Assembly: GCF_029910215.1 (NCBI RefSeq)
Contig: NZ_CP110395.1
Span: 4,278,001-4,342,000, forward strand
From: Paraburkholderia sp. D15
GTDB taxonomy: Bacteria > Pseudomonadota > Gammaproteobacteria > Burkholderiales > Burkholderiaceae
Length of the DNA stretch: 64,000 nt
Direction of reading: 5' to 3'
Below the pieces are notes generated by a model, which was given only the letters and a program-made list of their open reading frames with translations, was not told the origin of the DNA and searched no databases. Below are positions 55,234 through 63,975 of this stretch, piece by piece (position 1 is the stretch's first letter; each line of letters opens with the position of its first letter). The translations under genes and the position numbers were made by a program.

Positions 55234-56382
55234 ATGGGCTCTAGCGCTCCTCTTCGTGCGATTGCGTCGCTGGACGACGAACGCATCTATGTGACCCAGC
55301 CGCATCTGCCGCCGCTGGCCGAGTTCATGCCGTATCTGGAGAAGATCTGGAACAGCAAGGTCCTGACGAACGGCGGGCCGTTTCATCAGCAGCTCGAAAA
55401 AGCGCTGTGCGAATACCTGGGCGTCGAGCATCTGGCGCTGTTCACGAACGGCACGCTCGCGCTCGTGACGGCGTTGCAGGCGCTGCGCATCAACGGCGAG
55501 GTCATCACGACGCCGTATTCGTTCGTGGCGACCGCGCACTCGTTGCTGTGGAACGGCATCAAGCCGGTGTTCGTCGACGTGGATCCGGATACGCTCAATC
55601 TGGACCCGCAGAAGATCGAAGCCGCGATCACGCCGCAGACCACCGCGATCATGCCGGTGCATTGCTACGGTCATCCGTGCGACGTGAAGGCGATCCAGAA
55701 GATCGCCGACAACTACAACCTGAAGGTCATCTACGACGCGGCGCACGCGTTCGGCGTGCAGACCGACGACGGCAGCGTGCTCAAGCACGGCGATCTGTCG
55801 ATCGTCAGCTTCCACGCGACCAAGGTGTTCAACACGTTCGAAGGCGGCGCGATCATCTGCCCGGACGCGAAGACCAAGCAACGTATCGATCACCTGAAGA
55901 ACTTCGGCTTCGTCGATGAAGTGACGGTGGTGGCCGCCGGCATCAACGGCAAGATGAGCGAAATCAATGCCGCGTTCGGCCTGCTGCAACTGCAGCACGT
56001 CGATTCGGCGCTCGCGCGCCGCAAGGCGATCGACGAGCAGTACCGCGAATTGCTCAAGCACGTGCCGGGCATTCGCTGCCTGAACGACGCCGGCGAGAAG
56101 GTCGCGAATTATGCGTACTTCCCCGTGCAGGTCGAAGACGATTTTCCGATCAGCCGCGACGCGCTGTACGCGCTGTTGCGCGAGCACGAAATCTACGCGC
56201 GCCGTTACTTCTATCCGCTGATCTCCGAATTTCCGATGTATCGCGGGCTGCCGTCCGCCGACAAGGACAATCTGAAGGCGGCGAGCGCGGCGTCCAAACG
56301 GATTCTGTGCCTGCCGATCTATCCGGATTTGAGTCCGGCGCAAGTCGAGCGTATCGTTCGTATCCTCGCCGACGCGAAGTGA
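55234..56382 (+). CDS. DegT/DnrJ/EryC1-family sugar aminotransferase, VioA-like
   Basis: A PLP-dependent aminotransferase of 382 residues that probably makes a dTDP-4-amino-4,6-dideoxy sugar. PLP-binding Asp 168 (IYDAAHAFG) and the Schiff-base Lys 197 (SFHATKVFN) are both present. The start region (VTQPHLPPLAEFMPYLEKIW) resembles VioA/QdtB enzymes. A GAGGAAACC site precedes the ATG at 55234. The gene lies 67 bp after the GT41 gene, so it likely supplies the flagellin sugar. The exact sugar position acted on is not proven. Confidence 0.87.
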   Translation: MGSSAPLRAIASLDDERIYVTQPHLPPLAEFMPYLEKIWNSKVLTNGGPFHQQLEKALCEYLGVEHLALFTNGTLALVTALQALRINGEVITTPYSFVATAHSLLWNGIKPVFVDVDPDTLNLDPQKIEAAITPQTTAIMPVHCYGHPCDVKAIQKIADNYNLKVIYDAAHAFGVQTDDGSVLKHGDLSIVSFHATKVFNTFEGGAIICPDAKTKQRIDHLKNFGFVDEVTVVAAGINGKMSEINAAFGLLQLQHVDSALARRKAIDEQYRELLKHVPGIRCLNDAGEKVANYAYFPVQVEDDFPISRDALYALLREHEIYARRYFYPLISEFPMYRGLPSADKDNLKAASAASKRILCLPIYPDLSPAQVERIVRILADAK

Positions 56383-56412
56383 CCGCGGCCGGCAGGTGAC
56401 GGAACGCGGACT

Positions 56413-57075
56413 ATGCAAAACATCGTGCTGGTGGGATCGTCCGGTCACGCGAAAGTCGTGATCGATATCGTCGAGAAGGCAGGGCATTACCGGATCGCCG
56501 GATTGATCGACGCGTTTCGCGCGGTCGGCGAGGAAACGCTCGGCTATCCGGTGCTCGGCGGCGAAGCGGATCTGCCGCGGCTTGCCGTCGAACATGATTT
56601 ACGCGGGGTGATTGTCGCGATCGGCGATAACGGCGTGCGCGAACGCGTGGCGGATAAGGTCGCGCAGGCGTGGCCGCAGGCGAGCTTCGTCAGCGCGGTG
56701 CATCCGCATGCCAGCATCGGCAACGGGACGACGATCGGCGACGGCACGGTGGTGATGGCCGGCGCGGTGATCAATCCGTGCTGCAGCGTCGGACGGTTTT
56801 GCATCGTGAACACGAAGGCGTCGCTGGATCACGACGGCGTGATGGACGACTTTGCGAGTCTCGCGCCCGGAGTGACGACCGGCGGCAATTGTCGTATCGG
56901 TCAGGGTGCCGCGGTGAGTATCGGTGCGGTGCTGCGACACGGCGTGGTGGTCGGCGAACATAGCGTGGTGGGCGCGGGTTCGCTCGTGCTTGAGGCCGTC
57001 GAGCCTTTTACCGTCACCTATGGCAGCCCCGCGAGGAAAGTGCGGGATCGGCAACGCGGCGATAAATATCTTTAA
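56413..57075 (+). CDS. NeuD/PglD-like sugar O/N-acyltransferase
   Basis: A left-handed beta-helix acyltransferase of 220 residues. The N-terminal Rossmann-like part starts MQNIVLVGSSGHAKVVIDIV; the C-terminal part has hexapeptide repeats (IGNGTTIGDGTVVMAGAVIN, ISIG-type turns) and the catalytic-type His in SLDHDGVMDDFA. NeuD/PglD family members acylate amino groups of UDP/dTDP sugars. It follows the aminotransferase by 30 bp, fitting acylation of the newly made amino sugar. A terminator follows. Confidence 0.85.
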   Translation: MQNIVLVGSSGHAKVVIDIVEKAGHYRIAGLIDAFRAVGEETLGYPVLGGEADLPRLAVEHDLRGVIVAIGDNGVRERVADKVAQAWPQASFVSAVHPHASIGNGTTIGDGTVVMAGAVINPCCSVGRFCIVNTKASLDHDGVMDDFASLAPGVTTGGNCRIGQGAAVSIGAVLRHGVVVGEHSVVGAGSLVLEAVEPFTVTYGSPARKVRDRQRGDKYL

Positions 57076-57092
57076 ACGAAAGTGGAATGTAA

Positions 57093-57125
57093 AAAGCCGG
57101 AGCGAATCAGGTTCGTTCCGGCTTT
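57093..57125 (+). terminator. Terminator of the glycosylation genes
   Basis: A 14-bp stem with one G-U pair (AAAGCCGGAGCGAA / TTCGTTCCGGCTTT) and a 5-nt loop, followed by ATTGCTTTT. It ends the GT41-aminotransferase-acyltransferase unit. Confidence 0.8.
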
Positions 57126-57133
57126 ATTGCTTT

Positions 57134-57522
57134 TGCGGCGGTGGCCGTTTCTGATTTGTGACGCGGATTAGAGGCGGGTTTGAACTCGGATTGAGACGGT
57201 TCCGATTATTCTCGCCCGGGGTTTGGCTTTTCCCAAGATCGCGCTGTCCTTTCTCCTCGCTATCCTCTCCCTGATACCGCGCTACAAATGCCCGCTGGGC
57301 CGTCCCAAAGCCTGCAAACCGCTTCCATTACGTCGATTTAATCCGATTGGCATTTTTTCCCGATTCCGTGCGAGATCGGCCAGAATTGCCGCCACGGCAA
57401 TAGGCGCTCATGCATCGCGGTTCGTTCATCAGAAAATAATCGTCAAAAGCTGCAATTAACGCTTTACCCGATTAGACTGGCGCTCGCTTAAAGTTCGACC
57501 CACCGCTTTCCATGAGGCTTTC
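57134..57522. other. Intergenic region, no feature seen
   Basis: 389 bp, slightly more AT-rich than its surroundings, with no recognised gene or RNA element. It must hold the promoter of the HAD lipoprotein gene. Confidence 0.4.
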
Positions 57523-58704
57523 ATGATTCGCACGATGCACCGGTACTGCATTGCCCTGACTGTCGTCCTTCTTTCCGCCTGCTCGTGGCTGCCGCATCGC
57601 GACGTCAGCGAAGCGCCGGCCAGCGCATCGGCGGGTGCTTCGCTGGCGTCGTGGAACGACACCACGACCAAACGCTCGATCGTCGATTTCGTCCAGCTGG
57701 TGACGACGCCCGAGTCCAAGGATTTCATTCCGCGCGCGGACCGTATTGCCGTATTCGATTACGACGGCACGTTGTGGCCCGAACAACCCGCATCGGTGCA
57801 ACTGGTGTTCGCGCTGCAACGCGTGAAGACGGTGGCGGGCAAGCATCCGGAATGGAAACGCCAGGAACCGTTCCGCTCGATTCTCAAGGGCAATCTGAAA
57901 AGCGTCGCGGCCAGCGGCGACACGGGTTCGATGCGCGTGCTGGCGGCCGCCCATGCCGGCATGACCAGCGATCAGTTCGCCGCCCTCGTGCACGAATGGT
58001 TCGACTCCGCGAGCGATCCGCGCTTTAACCGCCTGTACGCTGATCTTGGTTACCAACCGATGATCGAGTTGCTCGCCTATCTGCGTGCGAACGGCTTCAA
58101 GACTTATCTGGTGACCGGCAGCGACGTCGAGTTCGTACGTGACCTCGCGCAGCGGGTGTATGGCATTCCGCCGGAGCAGGTGATCGGCAGCACCGTGAAG
58201 TATCGCTACTCGCCGCAGAGCAACGGCACGATCGCGCTGACGCGGCTCGCGCAGGTCGACAGTCTCGTGGACGGCGCCGCCAAGCCGCTCGCGATCGATC
58301 GCGTGATCGGCCGGCGTCCGGTTATCGCCTTCGGCAACGCGGACGGCGACGCGCCGATGCTCGAATGGACCTCGGCCGGCGACGGCCCGCGCCTCGCCGC
58401 GCTGGTGCATCACACGGACGCGGATCGCGAGTATGCGTACGACCGTGGGGCAAAGAGCGGCAAGCTGGATAAAGGTTTGGATGAGGCGGGGACGAAGGGG
58501 TGGCTGGTCGTCGATATGAAGAGCGACTGGCGGACTGTTTTTAAGGCGGATGGGGATGGGGCGGCGGCTGCATCTTCGGCTTCGGGTTCGCCCGGTTCGA
58601 CGGCTTCCGCTGCGGCAGCGCCTGCACTTTCGGCTTCGGGTTCGGCCGCTGCGACGCGTTCGTCTTCTGCAGCGCAGGGCGCTCAGGCAGCCTCGGTCAA
58701 CTAA
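57523..58704 (+). CDS. HAD-family phosphatase lipoprotein
   Basis: A 393-residue periplasmic or membrane-anchored phosphatase. A lipoprotein signal peptide ends in lipobox LLSAC. The HAD core has motif I VFDYDGTLWP, a cap region, motif II YLVTGSD and motif IV AFGNADGDAPML. The last 50 residues are Ser/Ala-rich. The substrate is unknown. An ATG at 57535 is an alternative start. Confidence 0.85.
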   Translation: MIRTMHRYCIALTVVLLSACSWLPHRDVSEAPASASAGASLASWNDTTTKRSIVDFVQLVTTPESKDFIPRADRIAVFDYDGTLWPEQPASVQLVFALQRVKTVAGKHPEWKRQEPFRSILKGNLKSVAASGDTGSMRVLAAAHAGMTSDQFAALVHEWFDSASDPRFNRLYADLGYQPMIELLAYLRANGFKTYLVTGSDVEFVRDLAQRVYGIPPEQVIGSTVKYRYSPQSNGTIALTRLAQVDSLVDGAAKPLAIDRVIGRRPVIAFGNADGDAPMLEWTSAGDGPRLAALVHHTDADREYAYDRGAKSGKLDKGLDEAGTKGWLVVDMKSDWRTVFKADGDGAAAASSASGSPGSTASAAAAPALSASGSAAATRSSSAAQGAQAASVN

Positions 58705-58774
58705 AAGTGCGATGACGTTCACGACCGTGCCGGCGCTTGCTCGCCGGCGCGGTCACTCCGTCAGATCATCGTCA

Positions 58775-59788
58775 TCATCCTCGCGTCAACGTAATCGCCA
58801 GATACGTGGCGTACAACGCGCCGCACACCAGCAACGCCCACACCGGCACGCCGCGCTCGCGCACGTTGATCCGCAACCATGCGGCCGCGGCGAGCGTAAT
58901 GACGATACCGGTGACGACTTCGATACGCGGCGTCCACGGCGTCAGCAGAATGCCGATCGCGGGCAGCAAGGTGCCCTGAAACACCATCGCACCGGTGATA
59001 TTGCCGAACGCCAGCGTGTCCTTGCCACGGCGAATCCACAGGATGCTGTTGACCTTCTCGGGCAACTCGGTGGCGATCGGAATGATCAGCAACGACAGCA
59101 GCAGCGGCGACACACCGAGCGCCGCCGACACGCCCCGCACGCCGTGGATGAACCCTTCCGCGCCCCACACCAGCAAAGCGACCGCGAGCGCCAGTTGCAA
59201 GGCGATGGTCGCGAGATTCGTCGGTAGACCGACGCGCGAAAGCAGCATTGTGCCGGGTGCCTCGGTGCCGTGACCGGCGTCGACGAGTTTGTCGGAAGCG
59301 CGGAACGTCATCACGACGTAGGTCACGTACACACCGACCAGCGCCACGCTGAACAGTGCACGAACGATACGTTGCTCATGCGGCACGTACATCGCCGCGG
59401 CGGCCAGCACGAACGCGCAGAGGAAGTAGTTGAGATCGCGCGTGAAGCCCGTGCGTTCGGGCTTGACCCAGCCTTGCGTGCCGCGCGTGCGCAGCACGGC
59501 GAGCGTCATCAGAAAAGTGGACAGCGTGGAGAGCATCAGCGGCGCGCCGAGAATCGCGCCGACGCCGATCTCCTGGTTGACGGCGCTATCGCTCGTCCCG
59601 CCGATGATCGCCAGCAACGGCACGAGCGTTTCCGGCAGCGCGGTACCGACGGCGGCGAACAACGAACCGGTGACGCCTTCGGAGATTTTCAGACGCTCGC
59701 CCAGATGTTCGAGCGCGTTGGTGAACAGCTCGGCCGACACGAGAATGACGACCAGCATGAGGACGAGTTCGAACACGAGACCGGTCAT
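58775..59788 (-). CDS. CaCA-family cation exchanger, likely Mn2+ exporter
   Basis: A membrane exchanger of 337 residues with about ten segments. The two inverted alpha repeats are GSLFAAVGTALPETLVPLLA and SPLLLSLLIIPIATELPEKV, with the conserved acidic residues for cation binding. The ATG at 59788 follows a CGGGAG site; a GTG at 59806 is possible. A yybP-ykoY manganese riboswitch lies about 190 bp upstream, so the substrate is inferred to be Mn2+, as for MneA-type CaCA exporters. Sequence alone cannot separate Mn2+ from Ca2+. Confidence 0.88.
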   Translation of the reverse strand: MTGLVFELVLMLVVILVSAELFTNALEHLGERLKISEGVTGSLFAAVGTALPETLVPLLAIIGGTSDSAVNQEIGVGAILGAPLMLSTLSTFLMTLAVLRTRGTQGWVKPERTGFTRDLNYFLCAFVLAAAAMYVPHEQRIVRALFSVALVGVYVTYVVMTFRASDKLVDAGHGTEAPGTMLLSRVGLPTNLATIALQLALAVALLVWGAEGFIHGVRGVSAALGVSPLLLSLLIIPIATELPEKVNSILWIRRGKDTLAFGNITGAMVFQGTLLPAIGILLTPWTPRIEVVTGIVITLAAAAWLRINVRERGVPVWALLVCGALYATYLAITLTRG

Positions 59789-59976
59789 GCGCGGCTCCCG
59801 ATGCACACAGGGCAGCGGTGGTGACGGCGAGACGATTGGCTAGCGGGATGGGCTGGCGAGATCCGACGATGATTCACAGGGCAAACTCCGCGGTCGGACG
59901 TAGATGACGAACCATGACGCACCGCGACCCGTCCGACCAGAACGAAGCAGTACGCCAATGGTCTCGCCAAACCGAC

Positions 59977-60064
59977 CCGGTCGAACGCGCCATGACCCAG
60001 CAGGCCAAGTATGTTGACGCGCTCTCCTTCAAAGGATGAAGGAAGGCTACTCCCCAGTGACCGG
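59977..60064 (-). promoter_or_regulatory. yybP-ykoY (manganese) riboswitch
   Basis: On the minus strand the element opens with CCGGTCACTGGGGAGTAGCC and later has GTCAACATACTTGGCCTGCT, the two hallmark loop segments of the yybP-ykoY family. The P1 ends CCGGTC (60059-60064) and GACCGG (59977-59982) pair. It lies in the leader of the CaCA gene. No terminator with a U tract follows, so control is probably translational or Rho-dependent. Confidence 0.88.
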
Positions 60065-60609
60065 AGGATTCTAACGGTGGGGGGCGCTTTCAACAAGCTT
60101 GGGGAGGGTATCGCTGTGTAACCCAGTGGCTTCGTTCTATGGCTTCGTCGCGCATGGCAAGTGTCGGCACATACTTCCCAGCCCTTCAGATTTCCGGTCG
60201 ACAGTCGCCGCAAAAGGAATTTATAAATATTCGATATAACGCCACCGCACTCAAAAATCGATGCGCACATGTTCGAATCTATTTTCAACAGCCTGAATTA
60301 TGCGCATCGATTGAATTTCACCACCCAATCAAGCGCGCTTTATCAATCAGCAACCTGTTTTGCATAACACGCATAGATCGACCGCCCCACACGCAGCACA
60401 GACGGGCGTCTAATGTCTTACATCACCGACAATATCCGGAAAAAACTTCGCCAACGCCGTCAGAAACTTTTCTTTAACGAAGAAGAAATTTCCCAATTAA
60501 AAAAATTCAATCGATAAACGACGCATCGACCGCAAATGCGTTGTACGGATCAGTCTCTCTCATTTATTATTCGCACCTCCAATAACACGCAATCACGGGG
60601 ATATTCATA
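60065..60609. other. AT-rich region upstream of vgrG
   Basis: From about 60210 to 60560 the DNA is clearly more AT-rich than its surroundings. No mobile-element gene was seen. One short open frame (60413-60517) is listed separately. The composition suggests recent acquisition of the vgrG unit or H-NS silencing. Confidence 0.5.
60413..60517 (+). CDS. Possible 34-residue basic small protein
   Basis: An ATG-to-TAA frame reading MSYITDNIRKKLRQRRQ followed by KLFFNEEEISQLKKFNR. It is Lys/Arg-rich, faintly like DUF1127 small proteins. The ribosome site is weak. It could be spurious. Confidence 0.22.
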   Translation: MSYITDNIRKKLRQRRQKLFFNEEEISQLKKFNR

Positions 60610-63162
60610 ATGAGTCAATCCGCTTATTCGGTGCTAATGGACGCCGGAATCGAGCAGTCCCACAGAGCGGTCATTCTGAATACTCCCTTGGGTGCAAAGG
60701 CGCTGCTGCCGCAGCGGGTCGTCGGCGAGTCGCGTGTTGGCCGCGAGATGGCTTTTACCGTTGACGTGGTTGCGAAAGAAAAGTCTGTCGAACTGAAGCG
60801 ATTGATGGGCCAACCCGTCACGCTGTGGCTTCTGCAGGCGGACCAGTCTTACCTCCCGTGGCATGGATACGTTTTTGCGACACGCAGGCTCGGTGGAGAC
60901 GGTGGTCTGACCTACTATCAGCTCTCGTTTGCCTCATGGATGCGGCTCCTTAAGTACCGGAAGGACGCGCGCATTTTTCAGGATCTCACCACTACCGACA
61001 TCCTGAGGCAGGTCTTCAACGGCCATCCGTTGGCACGTGGCAAGTATCGTTTTGCAACCCGTGACCCGGGGATGACACGGTCGTATTGCACGCAATACGA
61101 ATCGGACGAAAACTTCGTGCGCCGCCTGCTCGAATCGGAAGGGTGGTTCACCTACATCGAGCAGGCGACGGACGGCAAGTCCCATACCGTCGTCATCACG
61201 GACGACTTCTCGAACTGCCGCCCGCTCGCCGGACAGCAGATTCCGTTCGGTCGTGCTGACCGCGAAGGGCAAACGGGAACGCTTGTCGAATGGGGTAGCG
61301 AGCGTACTTTGCAAAGCGTCGCCTACGGATTCCGCACGGCGGACTACAAGGTTCCGACGAGACCGAAGGAACGTTCGGGCTCTTCACAAGCCGACCAGGG
61401 CGACCTCCCCGCGAACCTGGAAGTCTACGAATATGCCGGGCACTACAGCTTCCCGGCCGGCGATCCAGCAAGCGACCGCGGCGACCAGGCCGTTCGCATC
61501 CGTCTAGAGGAAATGGCATCTCAGACCAAACGCTTTTTCGGCGTGGGAAGTGTGACCGGCATGGATGCGGGTCGATCGTTCACACTCAAGGATCACCCTG
61601 AGCACGACCTCGACAAGCAGGAAGACAGGCAGTTTGGCGTAATCGCCACTCGATGGTTCATCCAGAACAATCTGCCGCTTGGCAACAGCCGTCCATTCCC
61701 GCACAGCCTGCAGCGCACCATGTCGCGCGTGCGTGCTGAATATCGGGAAGAACAAAGCGCCTTCACGACAAAAGACCCCCTCGGTAACGAGAGCTTCTTT
61801 CTGATCGAAATAGAGGCACAGCGCCGCTTGGTGCCGTACCGAAGTCCGTTCGAGCACCGCAAGCCTGTCATGCATATGCAGAGCGCGACCGTGGTTGGCC
61901 CGTCGGGAGAAGAGATCTACACCGATGGACTCAACCGCATCAAGGTGCAGATGCACTGGGATCGCATCGGCAATCAGGACGCGGCGGCATCGTGCTGGAT
62001 GCGAGTCGTGATGCCGCAGGCCGGCAACAACTTTGGATCCGTATTCGTTCCCCGAACAGGCCAGGAAGTGGCGGTGAGTTATTTCGAAGGCGACTGCGAT
62101 CGCCCCGTTGTAACGGGTGTGCTGTTCCACTCGATCAATACGCCTCACTGGAACACAAACGGACTGCTCTCTGGATTCAAGTCCCGGGAGTACAGCGGGC
62201 GGGGTTTCAATCAGTTGGTGTTCGACGACTCCACGGCCCAATCCCGAGCCCAGTTGTACAGCTCAACGGCGAACTCATACCTTCACGTCGGGTATCTCAT
62301 CAACCACGACGGAAACACGCGCGGGAGCTATCTCGGCAACGGCTTCGAGATGAAGACCGACGCGTTCGGTGCGGTGCGAGCCGGCCAGGGTCTGTACGTC
62401 TCGACCTATGCGCGCGGTGGCACAACGAGCCAACAACTCGATACGAAAGAGGCCACGCAGCACCTTCTTGACTCCAGCGCAGTTGTCCAGCGGCGTTCGC
62501 TGGCCGCGACGGACGCAAAGGCAGAGCCGCTGGACGAGTCCGAAGACGACATCAAGGCTTTCGCGGCCGCCACGCAAAGCAATGCGCAACGTAGCCCGGC
62601 CGGCGGGCGCACGGGTGGCGGCGGCACGGGAACCGCAAATGCCTTTTCCGAACCCATCATGTTGTTCGCGAGTCCGTCCGGACTGGGGCTGTCGACCCAG
62701 CAGTCGATGCATGTGACGGCAAGCCGGCACATCAACGTCGTCAGCGGAGACAACGCATACGTGGCGGTCGCCAGGTCGTGGATTGCGAGCGTCGGCGAGA
62801 AGCTGAGCTTTTTTGTTCAGAACGCCGGTATGAAGCTCTTCGCGGCAAAGGGAAAAGTCGAAATCCAGGCGCAGTCCGACAACATCGAAATCACAGCTGA
62901 CAAGACGCTTAAGGTCGCGTCTACGTCGGACTCCGTCAGCGTGACCGCGCAAAAAGAAATCACGCTGAGCGCTGGCGGCGCCACGATCCGAATCGCCAGC
63001 GGAAACATCTACATTCATGCGCCGGGGTTAGTCCAGGTCAAGGGCAGCCCGATTTCGTTCGAAGGCCCCGAGGGAAGCAATCCGGTCGTTACGTCTCTGC
63101 CGTCGAAGTCGTGCGCGCAGCAGTTCGCCGCGGCGGCGCAAACCGGTTCTGCACTTGTGTAG
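60610..63162 (+). CDS. vgrG: Type VI secretion spike protein VgrG (TssI) with DUF2345
   Basis: VgrG trimers tip the type VI secretion spike and carry effectors. The 850-residue product has the gp27-like N-terminal domain (residues 20-400), the gp5-like OB region (DGLNRIKVQMHWDRIG, then SCWMRVVMPQAGNNFGSVFV and PRTGQEVAVSYFEGDCDRP), a Gly-rich linker near 660-680, and a C-terminal DUF2345 beta region (MLFASPSGLGLSTQQS onward). No extra toxin domain is evident after it. It is 4 bp before a DUF4123 adaptor. No other T6SS genes are in the window, so it looks like an orphan vgrG cluster. Confidence 0.95.
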   Translation: MSQSAYSVLMDAGIEQSHRAVILNTPLGAKALLPQRVVGESRVGREMAFTVDVVAKEKSVELKRLMGQPVTLWLLQADQSYLPWHGYVFATRRLGGDGGLTYYQLSFASWMRLLKYRKDARIFQDLTTTDILRQVFNGHPLARGKYRFATRDPGMTRSYCTQYESDENFVRRLLESEGWFTYIEQATDGKSHTVVITDDFSNCRPLAGQQIPFGRADREGQTGTLVEWGSERTLQSVAYGFRTADYKVPTRPKERSGSSQADQGDLPANLEVYEYAGHYSFPAGDPASDRGDQAVRIRLEEMASQTKRFFGVGSVTGMDAGRSFTLKDHPEHDLDKQEDRQFGVIATRWFIQNNLPLGNSRPFPHSLQRTMSRVRAEYREEQSAFTTKDPLGNESFFLIEIEAQRRLVPYRSPFEHRKPVMHMQSATVVGPSGEEIYTDGLNRIKVQMHWDRIGNQDAAASCWMRVVMPQAGNNFGSVFVPRTGQEVAVSYFEGDCDRPVVTGVLFHSINTPHWNTNGLLSGFKSREYSGRGFNQLVFDDSTAQSRAQLYSSTANSYLHVGYLINHDGNTRGSYLGNGFEMKTDAFGAVRAGQGLYVSTYARGGTTSQQLDTKEATQHLLDSSAVVQRRSLAATDAKAEPLDESEDDIKAFAAATQSNAQRSPAGGRTGGGGTGTANAFSEPIMLFASPSGLGLSTQQSMHVTASRHINVVSGDNAYVAVARSWIASVGEKLSFFVQNAGMKLFAAKGKVEIQAQSDNIEITADKTLKVASTSDSVSVTAQKEITLSAGGATIRIASGNIYIHAPGLVQVKGSPISFEGPEGSNPVVTSLPSKSCAQQFAAAAQTGSALV

Positions 63163-63171
63163 GCGGTGGTC

Positions 63172-63975
63172 ATGGTCCACTACGTCATTGTTGAACCCGC
63201 CAACGGAAAGCTCGAGCTAGCCGACGCTCCTCCGGTCTATGAAATCGGCGAACTGGTGCCTGCCTGCCGCCCTGAACTCACGGAGGTCGCCCCGGTGCTT
63301 TATTGCGCCGAGCATCCTGACGAGCAACTTCCAGCACTGCGCAAAATCGCGATGCTCGATGCAGAGCGCCGGGCGCCTCCACTCGTCTGCGCGATTGTCG
63401 CCTCCGACAGAGCGACGGGTCGCGTGCAGCAGCATCTGGCCGACCGGCTCATTCTTTCGCGCCCTGACACCGACGATACAGCCGTGTTCCGCTACTACGA
63501 CCCGCGCGTGTTCACACATCTAAACCGAATTTTGCGGGCCGAACAATTCGGCGCGCTGCTCGGACCGCTCACGTCATGGGCATACCTCGACCCGGCTAGT
63601 GGATGGACAACCATGAAGGGCGCGGGCACGTTCGAGGAAAACCTGGCCGTCACGCAAGAGCAGTACAACCGCATTGTGCGCATCGAACTCGTACAGCGAG
63701 CGCTCGATGTGCTCCGAGCCAACAAGTCGGCAACACCGCCGCATGCGGCGGCTCTGCTCGACGCGCAGTTTGCAAAGGGAGCGGCGTACGGATTGGACGG
63801 CTCAGACCTTCTTGCATTTGCGATTCATGGCCTGCTCGTCTCGCCGTATTTCGACCGTCATCCTCGCGTCATGGCGATTTTGCAGACCGCCCAACCGAAT
63901 TACGTCGACTCGGTCACGCAGTGGGATGCCAGCGATTGGGAGACGATCGCTCGCGAAAGTCTTCAGTACCAGTAG
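63172..63975 (+). CDS. DUF4123 type VI effector chaperone/adaptor
   Basis: DUF4123 proteins load effectors onto VgrG. The 267-residue product has the family core with an AEHPDEQLPALRKI and VFRYYDPRVFTHLNRIL pattern and GPLTSWAYLDP. A GTG at 63166 is an alternative start. It directly follows vgrG; the cognate effector should be the next gene, beyond 64000. Confidence 0.88.
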   Translation: MVHYVIVEPANGKLELADAPPVYEIGELVPACRPELTEVAPVLYCAEHPDEQLPALRKIAMLDAERRAPPLVCAIVASDRATGRVQQHLADRLILSRPDTDDTAVFRYYDPRVFTHLNRILRAEQFGALLGPLTSWAYLDPASGWTTMKGAGTFEENLAVTQEQYNRIVRIELVQRALDVLRANKSATPPHAAALLDAQFAKGAAYGLDGSDLLAFAIHGLLVSPYFDRHPRVMAILQTAQPNYVDSVTQWDASDWETIARESLQYQ

